NCBI GenBank assembly: GCA_016214955.1
Contig: JACRMN010000019.1
Coordinates: forward strand, 291,848-355,847
Direction of reading: 5' to 3'
Origin: Deltaproteobacteria bacterium
GTDB taxonomy: Bacteria; Myxococcota; Myxococcia; Myxococcales; Anaeromyxobacteraceae
Length of the DNA stretch: 64,000 nucleotides
The notes beneath the pieces were generated by a model. That model was not told the origin of the DNA. It saw only the letters and a list, made by a program, of their open reading frames with translations, and searched no databases. This document shows positions 35,390-44,219 of this stretch, piece by piece (the first letter of the stretch is position 1; each line of letters opens with the position of its first letter). The translations under genes and the position numbers were made by a program.

Positions 35390-37777
35390 TCACCGGCGGA
35401 GCGAGACCACGGTGACGGCGTCGCCGCCCTCGTGCCGGTCGCCGGCCCGGAAGCTGCCTACATAGGGGGAGGCCGAGAGGTGCTCCCGCAGCGAGTGCTT
35501 GAGCGCCCCGGTGCCGTGGCCGTGGAGGATGACGCACTCCCCGGCCCCCTCGGCGTAGAGGGCGTCGAGGAACCGGTCCACCTCGCGCAGGAGCTCCTCC
35601 ACCCTCAGGCCGCGGGCGTCGAGCTTGCGCTCCGGGAGCCGCAGCTCGCCGGGCCGCTTCTCCTCGGCGGTGCGCAGCTTCTCGCTCCGGGAGCGGGCGA
35701 AGCCCGGCGCCGCGGGCGCCGACCCCTTGAGCGCCAGGAGGTCGGAGAGGGGCCGGCGCACCTTGAGACTGCCCACCCGCAACAGCGCCTCCTCGCCGCC
35801 GAGCTCCAGCACCTCGGCCTCCTGGCCCAGCGACACCACGCGCACCCGCGCGCCCCGCTCGATGCGGCCGCCGGGGGCCGCCTCCGCCACCGTCCGGGCC
35901 TGGGCCTCGGCCACCTGCCCGGCGCGGGCCACGGTGGCCTGCCAGGCCTCGAGCTGCCGCGCCGCCTCGGTGGCCTTCTTCACGGTGGGGGCCGCCTGCA
36001 GCGAGGCCAGGAGGGCCGCCACCTCGCCGCGGGCCGCCTCGATCTCGTCGGCCACCGCCTCGCCGAGCCGCGCCGCCGCCTCCCGCTCCGCCCTGCGGGC
36101 CGCCTCCTCCCGATGGCGCGCGGCCCGCTCCGCCTCGGCCGCCCGGGTGCGCGACTCCTCGGCGCGGCGGCGCTCCGACTGGAGCCCGGCCCGTTCCTCC
36201 TCCAGGGCGCGCAGGGCGCTCGCCAGCGAGCCCCCGCCCGCCAGCGCCTCGCGGGCCCGGTCCACCAGCGGCCCGGGCAGCCCCACCCGGCGCGCCACCT
36301 CCAGCGCCGAGGAGGAGCCCGGCGAGCCCAGGTGGAGCTGGAAGGTGGGGGCCAGCCGCTCGGCGTCGAAGCCCACCCGGGCATTGGCGTAGCGCGGGTC
36401 GGAGAGGGCCAGGGCCTTGAGCTCGTCGAGGTGGGTGGTCACCAGCACCGTGGCCCCGGCCCCGGAGAGCGCCTCGAGGATCGCCGAGGCCAGCGCCGCG
36501 CCCTCGCGCGGGTCGGTGTCGGCGGCGATCTCGTCCACCAGCACCAGGGCCCGCGGGCCGGCCGCGGCCAGGATGCCCTTCACCGCCGTCAGGTGGGCGG
36601 TGAAGGTGGAGAGGTCGCGGGCCAGGTCGCCGCGCTCGTCCACCGCGGCGCGCACCTCGGCGTAGCAGGGCAGGCGGGAGCCCAGGGCGGCGGCCACCGG
36701 CAGGCCGGCCCGCAGCATCAGCGCCGAGAGGCCGACGGCGGTGATGGACACCGTCTTCCCGCCGCCGTTGGGGCCCGACACCACCAGCGCCCGGGCCGGA
36801 GGGAGGAGCCGCACGTGGCTGGGGACCACCTTCTTGCCCTGCAGGGCAAGGAGCGGGTGGCGCAGCGAGAGCAGCTCGAAGCCGCCGGCCGGCGCCCCCA
36901 CCTCGGGGGCATGGGCGTCGAGGTCGGAGGCCAGGCGGGCGGCGGCCTCCAGCCTGTCGAGCCGGGCAAGCACCGCGGCGTCGGCCAGCAGCGCGCCGGC
37001 CCGGCGCTCGACGCCCTCGGAGAGCTCGCGCAGCACCCGCTGCTCCTCCTCGGCGGCCATGGCGCTGGCGATGGAGAGCTCGTTGCCCAGCTCCACCATC
37101 GACTCCGGCTCGACGAAGAGCGTCTGGCCCGACTGGGAGGCGTTGTGGACGATGCCGGGCAGGGCCGAGCGGGCGCTGGCCAGCACCGGCAGCACGTAGC
37201 GATCGTTGCGGATGGTGAAGTAGCGGTCGCGGAGGTGGCCGGCCACCTCGGCGTCGGCCAGCATGGCCTCGACCTGGGTCTTGAGCGCGCGGTGCAGCCC
37301 GCGGGAACGCTCCCGGCAGGCGGCCAGCGCCGGGCTGGCCCTGTCGGAGATGGCCCCCGAGGGCTCGATGGCGCCCTCGATGTCGTCGGCCAGCCGGTCG
37401 TCGTCGGAGAGGGGCTCGGCCAGCGCCGCCAGGAGCGGCCCCTCGGCGGCGCGCCCCACCAGGAAGGCGCGGCTGCGCACGGCGGCGCGCACCAGGCCGG
37501 CCACCTCCCGCAGCGCCAGGGGGTCGAGCACCCCGCCCCGCGCGGCGCGGCCCAGCTGCTCCTCGGCGGCCCCGGCGCCGGCCAGGGGGATGGCGACGCC
37601 CAGCTCGGAGAGGCGGCGGGCCTCCTCGACGCGCCGGAGCTCCTCCCTCACCTCGGCAGCCCCGTCGAGGAAGGGGAGGGTCCGGGCGGCGCGCTGGCCG
37701 GCGGGGAGCCGGCAACGGGCTGCCAGCGCCTCGCAGAGCTCCGGCCAGCCCAGCTCGGTGAGGGTGCGGGGGTCCAT
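35390..37777 (-). CDS. mutS2: Endonuclease MutS2
   Basis: A 795-residue MutS-family ATPase that lacks the mismatch-recognition domain and carries a C-terminal Smr nuclease domain. Visible: core domain to about 300, Walker A GPNGGGKTVSIT, the STFTAHLTAVKGIL segment, Walker B VLVDEIAADTDP, a long Arg/Glu/Ala coiled coil (about 500-640), and the Smr motif LDARGLRVEELL with ILHGHGTGALK. MutS2 proteins suppress recombination or act on stalled ribosomes; which applies here is unknown. The start ATG at 37777 opens the MutS2 N-terminal phrase TLTELGWPELCEALAARC. Confidence 0.95.
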   Translation of the reverse strand: MDPRTLTELGWPELCEALAARCRLPAGQRAARTLPFLDGAAEVREELRRVEEARRLSELGVAIPLAGAGAAEEQLGRAARGGVLDPLALREVAGLVRAAVRSRAFLVGRAAEGPLLAALAEPLSDDDRLADDIEGAIEPSGAISDRASPALAACRERSRGLHRALKTQVEAMLADAEVAGHLRDRYFTIRNDRYVLPVLASARSALPGIVHNASQSGQTLFVEPESMVELGNELSIASAMAAEEEQRVLRELSEGVERRAGALLADAAVLARLDRLEAAARLASDLDAHAPEVGAPAGGFELLSLRHPLLALQGKKVVPSHVRLLPPARALVVSGPNGGGKTVSITAVGLSALMLRAGLPVAAALGSRLPCYAEVRAAVDERGDLARDLSTFTAHLTAVKGILAAAGPRALVLVDEIAADTDPREGAALASAILEALSGAGATVLVTTHLDELKALALSDPRYANARVGFDAERLAPTFQLHLGSPGSSSALEVARRVGLPGPLVDRAREALAGGGSLASALRALEEERAGLQSERRRAEESRTRAAEAERAARHREEAARRAEREAAARLGEAVADEIEAARGEVAALLASLQAAPTVKKATEAARQLEAWQATVARAGQVAEAQARTVAEAAPGGRIERGARVRVVSLGQEAEVLELGGEEALLRVGSLKVRRPLSDLLALKGSAPAAPGFARSRSEKLRTAEEKRPGELRLPERKLDARGLRVEELLREVDRFLDALYAEGAGECVILHGHGTGALKHSLREHLSASPYVGSFRAGDRHEGGDAVTVVSLRR

Positions 37778-37824
37778 GGGGCGCGCAGTCTACCCAAGTA
37801 CCGCCGGGGGATCCTTCCTTCCGA

Positions 37825-37854
37825 TTGACCTTCCTCGACGCTCCTCCCTAGCAT
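37825..37854 (+). promoter_or_regulatory. Promoter of the barrel-protein gene
   Basis: TTGACC (37825-37830), an 18-nt spacer, then TAGCAT (37849-37854); a GGGAGGAGG ribosome-binding site follows before the ATG at 37885. Confidence 0.6.
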
Positions 37855-37884
37855 GGGCGGCTCATCGACGCGGGAGGAGGCACG

Positions 37885-39042
37885 ATGGTCTGGGGACTGC
37901 TGGTGGGGGCGATGCTGGCTGCCGGCCCGGCGCCGAAGGCTCAGGGAGCCGCGCCGGCGGCGGGGGCGAAGGCGGCCGCGCCCGCCGAGGCGAGGCCGAA
38001 GCAGATCCGCATCGCCGTGCTGGACGTCCAGCTCACCGGCGGCGGCGACCGCAAGACGGTGGAGGGGCTCTCGCCGCTCCTGGCCTCCGAGGTGGCGCGC
38101 CGCCCGGCCCTGACGGTGGTGGCCGGCTCCGACCTGCGGGCGCTGGTGGGTTTCGAGCGGCAGAAGCAGCTGCTCGGCTGCACCGAGGGCTCCTGCCTCA
38201 CCGAGATCGCCGGGGCGCTGGGCGTCTCCTACCTGGTCTCCACCGAGGCCTCCAAGGTGGGCAACACCTGGCTGCTCTCGCTGGCGCTGCTCGACGCGAG
38301 CAAGGCGGTGGCCCTGAAGCGGCTCACCCGCCGCGCCTCGAGCGACGACGCGCTGGTGGACGAGGCGGTGCGGGCGGTGGACGAGCTGCTCACCGCGTTG
38401 CCCGGCGCCGGACCCATCGGCCCGTCGCCGGTCCCGCTGCCGCCGTCGCCGGTGGCAGCCGCCCCCGCGGGAGTCCAGTACGCGCCCCCCGCGACGCCGC
38501 CCGGCTTCCACGAGCACGACGGCTTCTACCTCAACGTGCACCTCGGCGGCGGCGCCCTGCGGACGACAGGCGGAGGCATCACCCTCTCGGGCCCGGCCGG
38601 CAGCTTCTCGCTCGCGCTGGGCGGCTGCCCGGTGCGCAACCTGGCGCTCTTCGTGATGACCTACGCCGACGTCGACACCAACCCCACCTACAAGGACGGC
38701 ACCGTCACCATCTCGTCGAGCAGCCTCACCCACAGCCTCAGCTTCTGGGGCGGCGGCGCCACCTGGTACTTCACGCCCTCCGGCTGGTTCCTCTCTGCCG
38801 CGGGCGGTGCCGCCCAGGTGAGCGTGGAGATCGACCTCAACGGCACGATCACCAAGCTCGCCAGCAAGTGGGGGCCGGCGGGTCGCATCACCCTGGGCAA
38901 GGAGTGGTGGGTGTCGTCCGACTGGGGGATCGGCGCCGCGCTCCACTTCTCCGGCGCGTCGACCAAGGACTCCGGCGACGCCGCCGCGCCCACGCTGGGG
39001 AGCAACTCGGTGCTCCTGACCTTCTCGGCCACGTACAACTGA
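37885..39042 (+). CDS. Exported two-domain protein with predicted C-terminal beta-barrel
   Basis: A 385-residue protein with a signal peptide (VWGLLVGAMLAAGPA). Residues about 38-170 resemble the FlgO/CsgG-like fold used to collect peptidoglycan or outer-membrane components (RIAVLDVQLTGGG, LTVVAGSDLRALVGFERQKQ, CTEGSCLTEIAGALGVSYLV). A Pro/Ala-rich linker (about 178-208) leads to alternating hydrophobic strands (FYLNVHLGGGALR to VLLTFSATYN) ending in an aromatic-poor but barrel-like C-terminus. The role is unknown; such fused proteins are common in myxobacteria. Strong promoter and ribosome-binding site. Confidence 0.75.
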   Translation: MVWGLLVGAMLAAGPAPKAQGAAPAAGAKAAAPAEARPKQIRIAVLDVQLTGGGDRKTVEGLSPLLASEVARRPALTVVAGSDLRALVGFERQKQLLGCTEGSCLTEIAGALGVSYLVSTEASKVGNTWLLSLALLDASKAVALKRLTRRASSDDALVDEAVRAVDELLTALPGAGPIGPSPVPLPPSPVAAAPAGVQYAPPATPPGFHEHDGFYLNVHLGGGALRTTGGGITLSGPAGSFSLALGGCPVRNLALFVMTYADVDTNPTYKDGTVTISSSSLTHSLSFWGGGATWYFTPSGWFLSAAGGAAQVSVEIDLNGTITKLASKWGPAGRITLGKEWWVSSDWGIGAALHFSGASTKDSGDAAAPTLGSNSVLLTFSATYN

Positions 39043-39104
39043 GCAACGCGGCGGCAACACGGCGCCACACCCCAAGCGGACGGCGCGGGCCGCCCGGGCC
39101 GCAG

Positions 39105-39110
39105 TAGACT
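39105..39110 (+). promoter_or_regulatory. -10 hexamer TAGACT, leaderless-type start
   Basis: TAGACT ends 9 nt before the ATG at 39120, with no ribosome-binding site between. Confidence 0.4.
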
Positions 39111-39119
39111 CCCGCCGCC

Positions 39120-39809
39120 ATGGATCCCGACTCCGGCTCCGGCGTGCTCCCTTCGATCGACAGGGCCGCCGGCGCCATGAAGATCTTCCCGCTGCCCGGC
39201 GTGGTGGTGCTGCCGGGCTCGGCGGTTCCCTTCCACGTCTTCGAGCCCCGCTACCGGCTGATGGTGGCCGACGCCCTGGCCGGCGATCGCATCCTCTGCG
39301 TGGGGACGCTGCGGAACGACGCCGACGCCATGCAGGACCGGGCCGCCGTCCACCCGGTTGCCGGGGCCGGCTTCCTCGAGGAGGCGGAGCGCCAGCCCGA
39401 CGGCCGCTACCACGTCCTCTTCCGCTGCCTGGAGCGGGTGAGGCTGGTGCGCGAGCTCGAGAACGGCAAACCCTACCGCGAGTTCGCGGTGGAGCGGCTG
39501 GAGGATCTCTACCCGCCGGCCGGCGCGGCGGCCCTGCAGGGCGAGGCGGAGGCGCTGCGGCAGCTCACCCTGGAGCTCTGCCAGGTGCTGCCCGAGGAGT
39601 CGGGCGCCGCCCGGCTCGCAGAGACCGCCGCCCGCACCCGCGACCCCTCGGCGCTCGCCGACCTGGTGGCCGGGGCGGTGGCCGAGGAGGTGCCGGCGCG
39701 GCTGGCGGTGCTGGGCACCGCCGACGTGGGCCAGCGGCTCTCCCGGGTGATGCAGGAGCTGTCCGGCGTGCTGCTGCTGCTCTCGCAGGGGCGGGCGCCG
39801 AGGGCGTAG
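39120..39809 (+). CDS. Lon N-terminal (substrate-binding) domain protein
   Basis: A 229-residue stand-alone Lon-N (PUA-like) domain without ATPase or protease: MKIFPLPGVVVLPGSAVPFHVFEPRYRLM is the diagnostic opening, with VAGAGFLEEAERQPDGRYHVLFRCLERVRL next. The rest (about 125-229) is a helical bundle. Such proteins occur widely and their function is not known. ATG at 39120 is used because of the -10 hexamer; ATG at 39177 would begin right at the domain and is a reasonable alternative. Confidence 0.85.
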   Translation: MDPDSGSGVLPSIDRAAGAMKIFPLPGVVVLPGSAVPFHVFEPRYRLMVADALAGDRILCVGTLRNDADAMQDRAAVHPVAGAGFLEEAERQPDGRYHVLFRCLERVRLVRELENGKPYREFAVERLEDLYPPAGAAALQGEAEALRQLTLELCQVLPEESGAARLAETAARTRDPSALADLVAGAVAEEVPARLAVLGTADVGQRLSRVMQELSGVLLLLSQGRAPRA

Positions 39810-39829
39810 AGCGCAGCGGGCGGCGCGGG

Positions 39830-41323
39830 TCAGGTCCGGCAGAGCCGCTCGACCTTCGCCGTGAGGGCGCGGCGCAGGTCCTCGTCGGTGAGCCCGGCGC
39901 CGGTGGCGCGCCGCACCAGCTCCTCGGCCGGGAGGGTGCGGCCGGCCCGGTGGACCTTCTCTCGCAGCCAGCCGAGGAGCGGCGCCAGGTTGCCGGTGCC
40001 GATCTCCTCCTCCAGGCCGGGGAGGTCGCGGCCGGCGGCGGCGAAGAGCGAGGCGGCGTAGAGGTTGCCGAGCGTGTAGGTGGGGAAGTAGCCGATCTCG
40101 CCCCAGGCCCAGTGGATGTCCTGCAGGCAGCCCTCTGCGTCGCGGGCCGGGCGCACCCCCAGCAGCGCGGCGCAGCGGTCGCTCCAGGCGGCGGGCAGGT
40201 CGGCCACCTGGAGCTGCCCGCGCAGGAGCGCCACCTCCAGCTCGAAGCGCAGCACGATGTGGAGGTTGTAGGTGACCTCGTCGGCCTCGACGCGGATCAG
40301 GGTGCGCTCCACCTTGTTGGCGGCGCGGTGGAAGGCCTCGACGGGCACGCCGGCCAGCGAGGGGAAGCGTGCCGCCAGGCGCGGCAGGAAGTGGCGCCAG
40401 AAGGGGAGCGAGCGGCCCACCTGGTTCTCCCAGAGGCGCGACTGCGACTCGTGGAGCCCGTAGGAGGCGGCGGCGCCCAGGACGCTGCCGCGCCAGCGCT
40501 CGGGCAGCCCCTGCTCGTAGAGGCCGTGGCCGCCCTCGTGGAGGGTGGAGAAGATGGCCGAGAGCGGCAGCTCCTCGTGGATGCGGGTGGTGAGCCGTAC
40601 GTCGCCCGGGTCGATGCCCGTCGAGAAGGGGTGGGCCGAGCGGTCCTGGCGGCCCGCCTGCAGGTCGAACCCCATGGCCTCGAGGAGCTCCAGGGTGAAG
40701 TCCCACTGGGCCCCGGCCTCGAAGCGGCCGCGCAGGAAGCCGTCCTCCACCGTGGCGGAGGCGGCCCGGTCGGCGAGCGGCGCCAGCCACCCGGCCAGGC
40801 GGCGCAGGAGCGGCTCGAGCCGCGCCACGCGCATCCCCGGCTCGTACCCCTCCAGCAGGGCGTCGTACCGCTCGCCGCCCGGCGGCACGCCCAGGGCGTC
40901 GGCCATCTCGCGCCGCAGCTCCACGAGGTGGGTGAGCTCGGGCGCGAAGCGGGCGAACGCGCTCGCCTCCCGGGCGGTGCGCCAGGCCTGGACGCCGCGG
41001 CTCTGGGAGCGGGCCAGCTCCTTCACCAGCGCCACCGGCACCCGCACCGCCCGGTCGCGGTCGAAGCGCAGCGCCGCCAGGGCCGCCCTGCGCTCCTCGT
41101 CGCCGGGCGCGGCCTCGGCCCGCTCCAGCGCCTCGCCCAGGCGCGGGTCCACCAGCCGCTCGTGGCCGAGACCCTGGAGCGCCGCGAGCTGCTCGCCGCG
41201 GGCGGCGGCCCCGCGCGGCGGCATGTAGGTCTCCTGGTCCCAGGAGAGGAGGTTGACGGCGCCCGCCAGGGCGCGGAGCTCCTCCATGGATCGGCACACG
41301 TGTGCCCAGGCGGCGTCGGACAT
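39830..41323 (-). CDS. M32 family metallocarboxypeptidase (Taq-type)
   Basis: A 497-residue zinc carboxypeptidase removing C-terminal amino acids from peptides. It has the M32 active-site motif HEGGH in FSTLHEGGHGLYEQG, the N-terminal LLSWDQETYMPPRGAAARGEQLA, DVRLTTRIHEELP, the HESQSRLWENQVGRS motif and a C-terminal DIHWAWGEIGYFPTYTLGN. Length equals the family norm. ATG at 41323 begins the conserved region, with TAAGAA about 5 nt upstream on the minus strand. All key zinc residues appear present. Confidence 0.95.
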   Translation of the reverse strand: MSDAAWAHVCRSMEELRALAGAVNLLSWDQETYMPPRGAAARGEQLAALQGLGHERLVDPRLGEALERAEAAPGDEERRAALAALRFDRDRAVRVPVALVKELARSQSRGVQAWRTAREASAFARFAPELTHLVELRREMADALGVPPGGERYDALLEGYEPGMRVARLEPLLRRLAGWLAPLADRAASATVEDGFLRGRFEAGAQWDFTLELLEAMGFDLQAGRQDRSAHPFSTGIDPGDVRLTTRIHEELPLSAIFSTLHEGGHGLYEQGLPERWRGSVLGAAASYGLHESQSRLWENQVGRSLPFWRHFLPRLAARFPSLAGVPVEAFHRAANKVERTLIRVEADEVTYNLHIVLRFELEVALLRGQLQVADLPAAWSDRCAALLGVRPARDAEGCLQDIHWAWGEIGYFPTYTLGNLYAASLFAAAGRDLPGLEEEIGTGNLAPLLGWLREKVHRAGRTLPAEELVRRATGAGLTDEDLRRALTAKVERLCRT

Positions 41324-41504
41324 GCCGCTTCTTACCCCCGGCCGGGCGGGGCCACAACGGCGCCCGAAGGGGCCGGCGCCGCAAGCGGCCTCGAGTGCGG
41401 GCGAGGAGAAGCAGGCATCGAGGCGATCGGCCGGGCGGGGCCGTGTGCCGGGGAGCCGGGGGCATCTGGCGCTCCACGCCCGACCCGGGGCAGGATGCTC
41501 CGCC

Positions 41505-42242
41505 GTGACCCCCTGCACCCCGCTGCTCATCGCCCTCCTGGCGGCAGCCCCGGCAGCGCAGCCCACCCCGCCGCCCGCCGGGCACGTTGCCGCGGCCGGG
41601 GCCCTGGCCGCGGCGCGCGAGGCCCGCGAGGCCGGCGACGTCCCCGGCGCACAGGCCCTGCTGCGAAAGGCCGTGGCCGCCGACCCGGGCTGGGACCTGC
41701 CGCGCCTCGACCTCGCCGAGCTGCTGCTGAGCGAGGGGGGGGCCGCCGACGCCGCGCGCCAGCTGCTCTCGGCCCCCGGGCTGCAGAGCGCGAGCCCGCG
41801 CCTCCCGAGGCTGCGGGGCGCCGCCGCCGAGCAGCTGGGCGACGCCGAGGGGGCGGCCGCCGCCTACGGCGAGGCGCTGTCGCTGCGCGACGACCTCGAC
41901 CTCCGGCTCCACCGGGCCGTGCTGCTGGCCCGGTCCGGCGCCGGCCCCCAGGCCCAGGCCGAGGCGGAGCGGGTGCGCTCCGAGCGGCCCGGAGACCTCC
42001 TGGCCCGCTCGCTCCTCGCCGACCTGTACGAGCAGGCCGGCCTCCGCGCCGAGGCCGAGGCCGAGCTGCGCTGGCTGGCTGGCGCCGCCCCCACCGACCC
42101 GGCGCCGCTGCGCCGCCTGGCCGCCTTCCTGGCGCGGGGCGGGGACGCCGCCGGGGCCGAGGCCGCCGAATCGGCCGCTCGGGCGCGCAACGGCCGGGCG
42201 GCGCGAAGCCTCAGGCCGCTCCTGCCGGATCCGCGCCGGTAG
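41505..42242 (+). CDS. Exported TPR-repeat protein
   Basis: A 245-residue protein with a short signal-like start (PLLIALLAAAPAAQP) and then TPR-like helical repeats (AREAREAGDVPGAQALLRKA, EQLGDAEGAAAAYGEAL, DLYEQAGLRAEAEAELRWL). No catalytic motif. GTG at 41505 is chosen because it opens the leader; upstream in-frame sequence looks non-coding. Its 3' end overlaps the convergent membrane-protein gene by 32 bp. Confidence 0.68.
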   Translation: MTPCTPLLIALLAAAPAAQPTPPPAGHVAAAGALAAAREAREAGDVPGAQALLRKAVAADPGWDLPRLDLAELLLSEGGAADAARQLLSAPGLQSASPRLPRLRGAAAEQLGDAEGAAAAYGEALSLRDDLDLRLHRAVLLARSGAGPQAQAEAERVRSERPGDLLARSLLADLYEQAGLRAEAEAELRWLAGAAPTDPAPLRRLAAFLARGGDAAGAEAAESAARARNGRAARSLRPLLPDPRR

Positions 42243-42675
42243 CGTCGCCGCCCGAGCCGCGCCACAGCAGCCAGCCCACCGCCAGGCCGCGGACGAGGCC
42301 CAGCGCCATGCCGGGCAGCGCCCGCAGGAACGGCGTCGAGAGCCACACCAGCCAGGTGAGCACGGCGGTGAAGAGCCAGAAGCCGGTGACCAGGCGGGTG
42401 AGCTGCCAGCGCCGCCTGCCGGTGCCAGGCTCCACCGCCAGCAGCGCGATGACCCCCAGGAGCCCGCTCACCGCCGAGGCGGCGATGCTCACGGCCACCG
42501 GGGCGGAGACGAAGGGAAGGTAGCGGAAGGCCTCGGGCAGGTCCTCCATCCGCAGGTAGGGCGGCCGTGCCCAGGACACCTGGGCGCAGGCGAGGTCGAA
42601 GCCGAGGTGCAGCAGCGCCGCGCCGAGGCCCAGCACCGCCGTCGAGAAGGAGCGGGGAGGGGGTGGGGAGGACAT
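42211..42675 (-). CDS. Small four-helix membrane protein, unknown function
   Basis: A 154-residue integral membrane protein (158 if ATG 42687 is used). Hydrophobic segments occur at about 12-30, 55-80, 92-112 and 115-135 (AVLGLGAALLHLGFDLA, VAVSIAASAVSGLLGVIALL, LVTGFWLFTAVLTWLVWL, MALGLVRGLAVGWLLW). No family is recognised. It is transcribed away from the ECF sigma gene starting at 42781, so the two share an upstream region of about 100 bp. Confidence 0.6.
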   Translation of the reverse strand: MSSPPPPRSFSTAVLGLGAALLHLGFDLACAQVSWARPPYLRMEDLPEAFRYLPFVSAPVAVSIAASAVSGLLGVIALLAVEPGTGRRRWQLTRLVTGFWLFTAVLTWLVWLSTPFLRALPGMALGLVRGLAVGWLLWRGSGGDATGADPAGAA

Positions 42676-42780
42676 CCGGGGCAGCATGCCACAGGCGCGC
42701 TGCCGGACCAGGCCCCGGCCCGCGGCCGGGCATCCTCCTGGGCACCGGACCCGGCGGGCAGTGCGTAGTAACGTTGCGCG

Positions 42781-43398
42781 GTGCCGGAGTTGCCCACCGA
42801 ACTCGACGACGCCTCGCTGGTCGCGCGCGCCCGCCTCGGGGACGCGGGCGCCCTGCGGGCCATCTACGACCGCTACCGGCCGCTGCTGCAGCGCGTCGCC
42901 TCCAGCTTCGCCGAGCTCGACCCGGACGACGCCGACGACGTCGTCCAGGAGAGCTTCGTCCGGGCCTTCCGCAACCTCGGCGGCCTGGCGGCTCCGGAGC
43001 GGCTCGGCGCCTGGCTGGTGACCATTGCCCGCAACCGCTCCCTGACCCGGCTGGCCCGGCGCAAGGCACGCCAGGAGATGCAGGGCGAGCTCTCCCGGGA
43101 AGTCGAGGCGCGGGGCGACGAGGTCGCGGAGATGCCCGACCCGGAGGCGGCCCTGGAGCTGGACGTCGTCCGACGGATCGTGGCGGAGCTGCCGGAGGGG
43201 CCCGAGAAGCAGACCGTCCACCTGTTCTACGTCGAAGGGCAGCTGTCGGCCCGGGAGATCGCCGAGCGGCTGGGGGTGGGCAAGAGCGCCATCACCATGC
43301 GCCTCGAGCGCTTCCGGGCCCGGGTGAAGCGCCGGGTCCTGGCCGAGGTGGCCAGATTGCGGGGCGAGGGGTCTCCTGGGCGAGGGGACGGACGATGA
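42781..43398 (+). CDS. ECF-family RNA polymerase sigma factor
   Basis: A 205-residue sigma-70 of the extracytoplasmic-function type. Region 2 is at about 20-95 (YDRYRPLLQRVAS, DADDVVQESFVRAFRNL) and region 4 at about 135-195 (LSAREIAERLGVGKSAITMRLERFRARVK). Region 3 is absent as expected. GTG start; TAGTAA lies 9 nt upstream and could be a -10, possibly recognised by the factor itself. The next gene overlaps by 4 nt and looks like its anti-sigma factor, followed by a caspase-like lipoprotein gene. Confidence 0.92.
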   Translation: MPELPTELDDASLVARARLGDAGALRAIYDRYRPLLQRVASSFAELDPDDADDVVQESFVRAFRNLGGLAAPERLGAWLVTIARNRSLTRLARRKARQEMQGELSREVEARGDEVAEMPDPEAALELDVVRRIVAELPEGPEKQTVHLFYVEGQLSAREIAERLGVGKSAITMRLERFRARVKRRVLAEVARLRGEGSPGRGDGR

Positions 43399-44168
43399 GC
43401 AACATGACTCACCTCGAGCGAGGCACGGCAAGGCGGCTCCTGGCCGGGGAGCTCACCGCGGAGCAGGCGCGGCGCATCGCCGACCACCTCGACGGCGCCT
43501 GCGAGCGCTGCGAGGCCCTGCTGGCGGAGGAGACCTGCGGGCTCGACGGCCCGGTGGACCGGGCCCTGCTGGCGCTCGGCCCGGCGGCGGGCAAGCCCGG
43601 CAACGACCTGGAGTGGGCCCGGATCCGGCGCCAGCTGGGGATCCGCCGGCGCGGCTGGCTGGTGGGCCTGGCGGCCGCGGCGGCGGTGATGCTGGTGGCA
43701 GGGGTATCCCTGCGGATCTTCCAGCACGACCCGGGCCCATGGGACGGCGTGAAGGGTTCGGCCGGCGCACCGGTGACGGCTCGGCTCCGTTTCTCGGTGG
43801 TCCTGCCCGGCGCCGAGCCCTCGCTGGCCCGCGGCGCAAGCGGGCTCACCATCCCCGAGGAGGCCAGCCTGCTGTTCCGCGTCGAGGCCAGCGGCCCGGC
43901 CGACCTGGCCCTGCTGCGCGTGGACGGCGGGGAGCTGGTGTGGCAAGGGCGCGCGACCCGGGCCGGCGCCATCGACGTGGAGGAGCAGGGGCGCCCGGCG
44001 GCCTATCCGCTCCGCGGGCTCCGCGGGCGGCAGCGCTTCGCGCTGGTGGCGGCTCCCTCGCTCGGCCCGGCGCGCCTCGAGGCGGCACGCGCTGCGCTCG
44101 CGTCCGGTGCCGTTCCCGAGGGGCCGGAGCCCCTCTCGCTCGACGTGGTGGAGGTGACGGTCCGGTAG
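43395..44168 (+). CDS. Predicted membrane anti-sigma factor
   Basis: A 257-residue protein overlapping the ECF sigma gene (ATGA). The cytoplasmic N-terminus (1-80) contains His31, Cys36 and Cys39 (ADHLDGACERCEALL), close to but not exactly the HxxxCxxC zinc anti-sigma motif because there is one extra residue between His and Cys. A membrane helix spans about 84-106 (RGWLVGLAAAAAVMLVAGV). The periplasmic part (about 115-257) is beta-rich and may be the sensor domain. Function as an anti-sigma is inferred from position and topology. Confidence 0.72.
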   Translation: MSNMTHLERGTARRLLAGELTAEQARRIADHLDGACERCEALLAEETCGLDGPVDRALLALGPAAGKPGNDLEWARIRRQLGIRRRGWLVGLAAAAAVMLVAGVSLRIFQHDPGPWDGVKGSAGAPVTARLRFSVVLPGAEPSLARGASGLTIPEEASLLFRVEASGPADLALLRVDGGELVWQGRATRAGAIDVEEQGRPAAYPLRGLRGRQRFALVAAPSLGPARLEAARAALASGAVPEGPEPLSLDVVEVTVR

Positions 44169-44206
44169 CCCCGGCCGGGGTGGCGCTTCCGCCCCGGCGG
44201 TGTCGC

Positions 44207-44212
44207 TAGGAT
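44207..44212 (+). promoter_or_regulatory. -10 hexamer TAGGAT, leaderless-type start
   Basis: TAGGAT ends 7 nt before the ATG at 44220, with no ribosome-binding site in between. Confidence 0.4.
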
Positions 44213-44219
44213 CGAGGCG

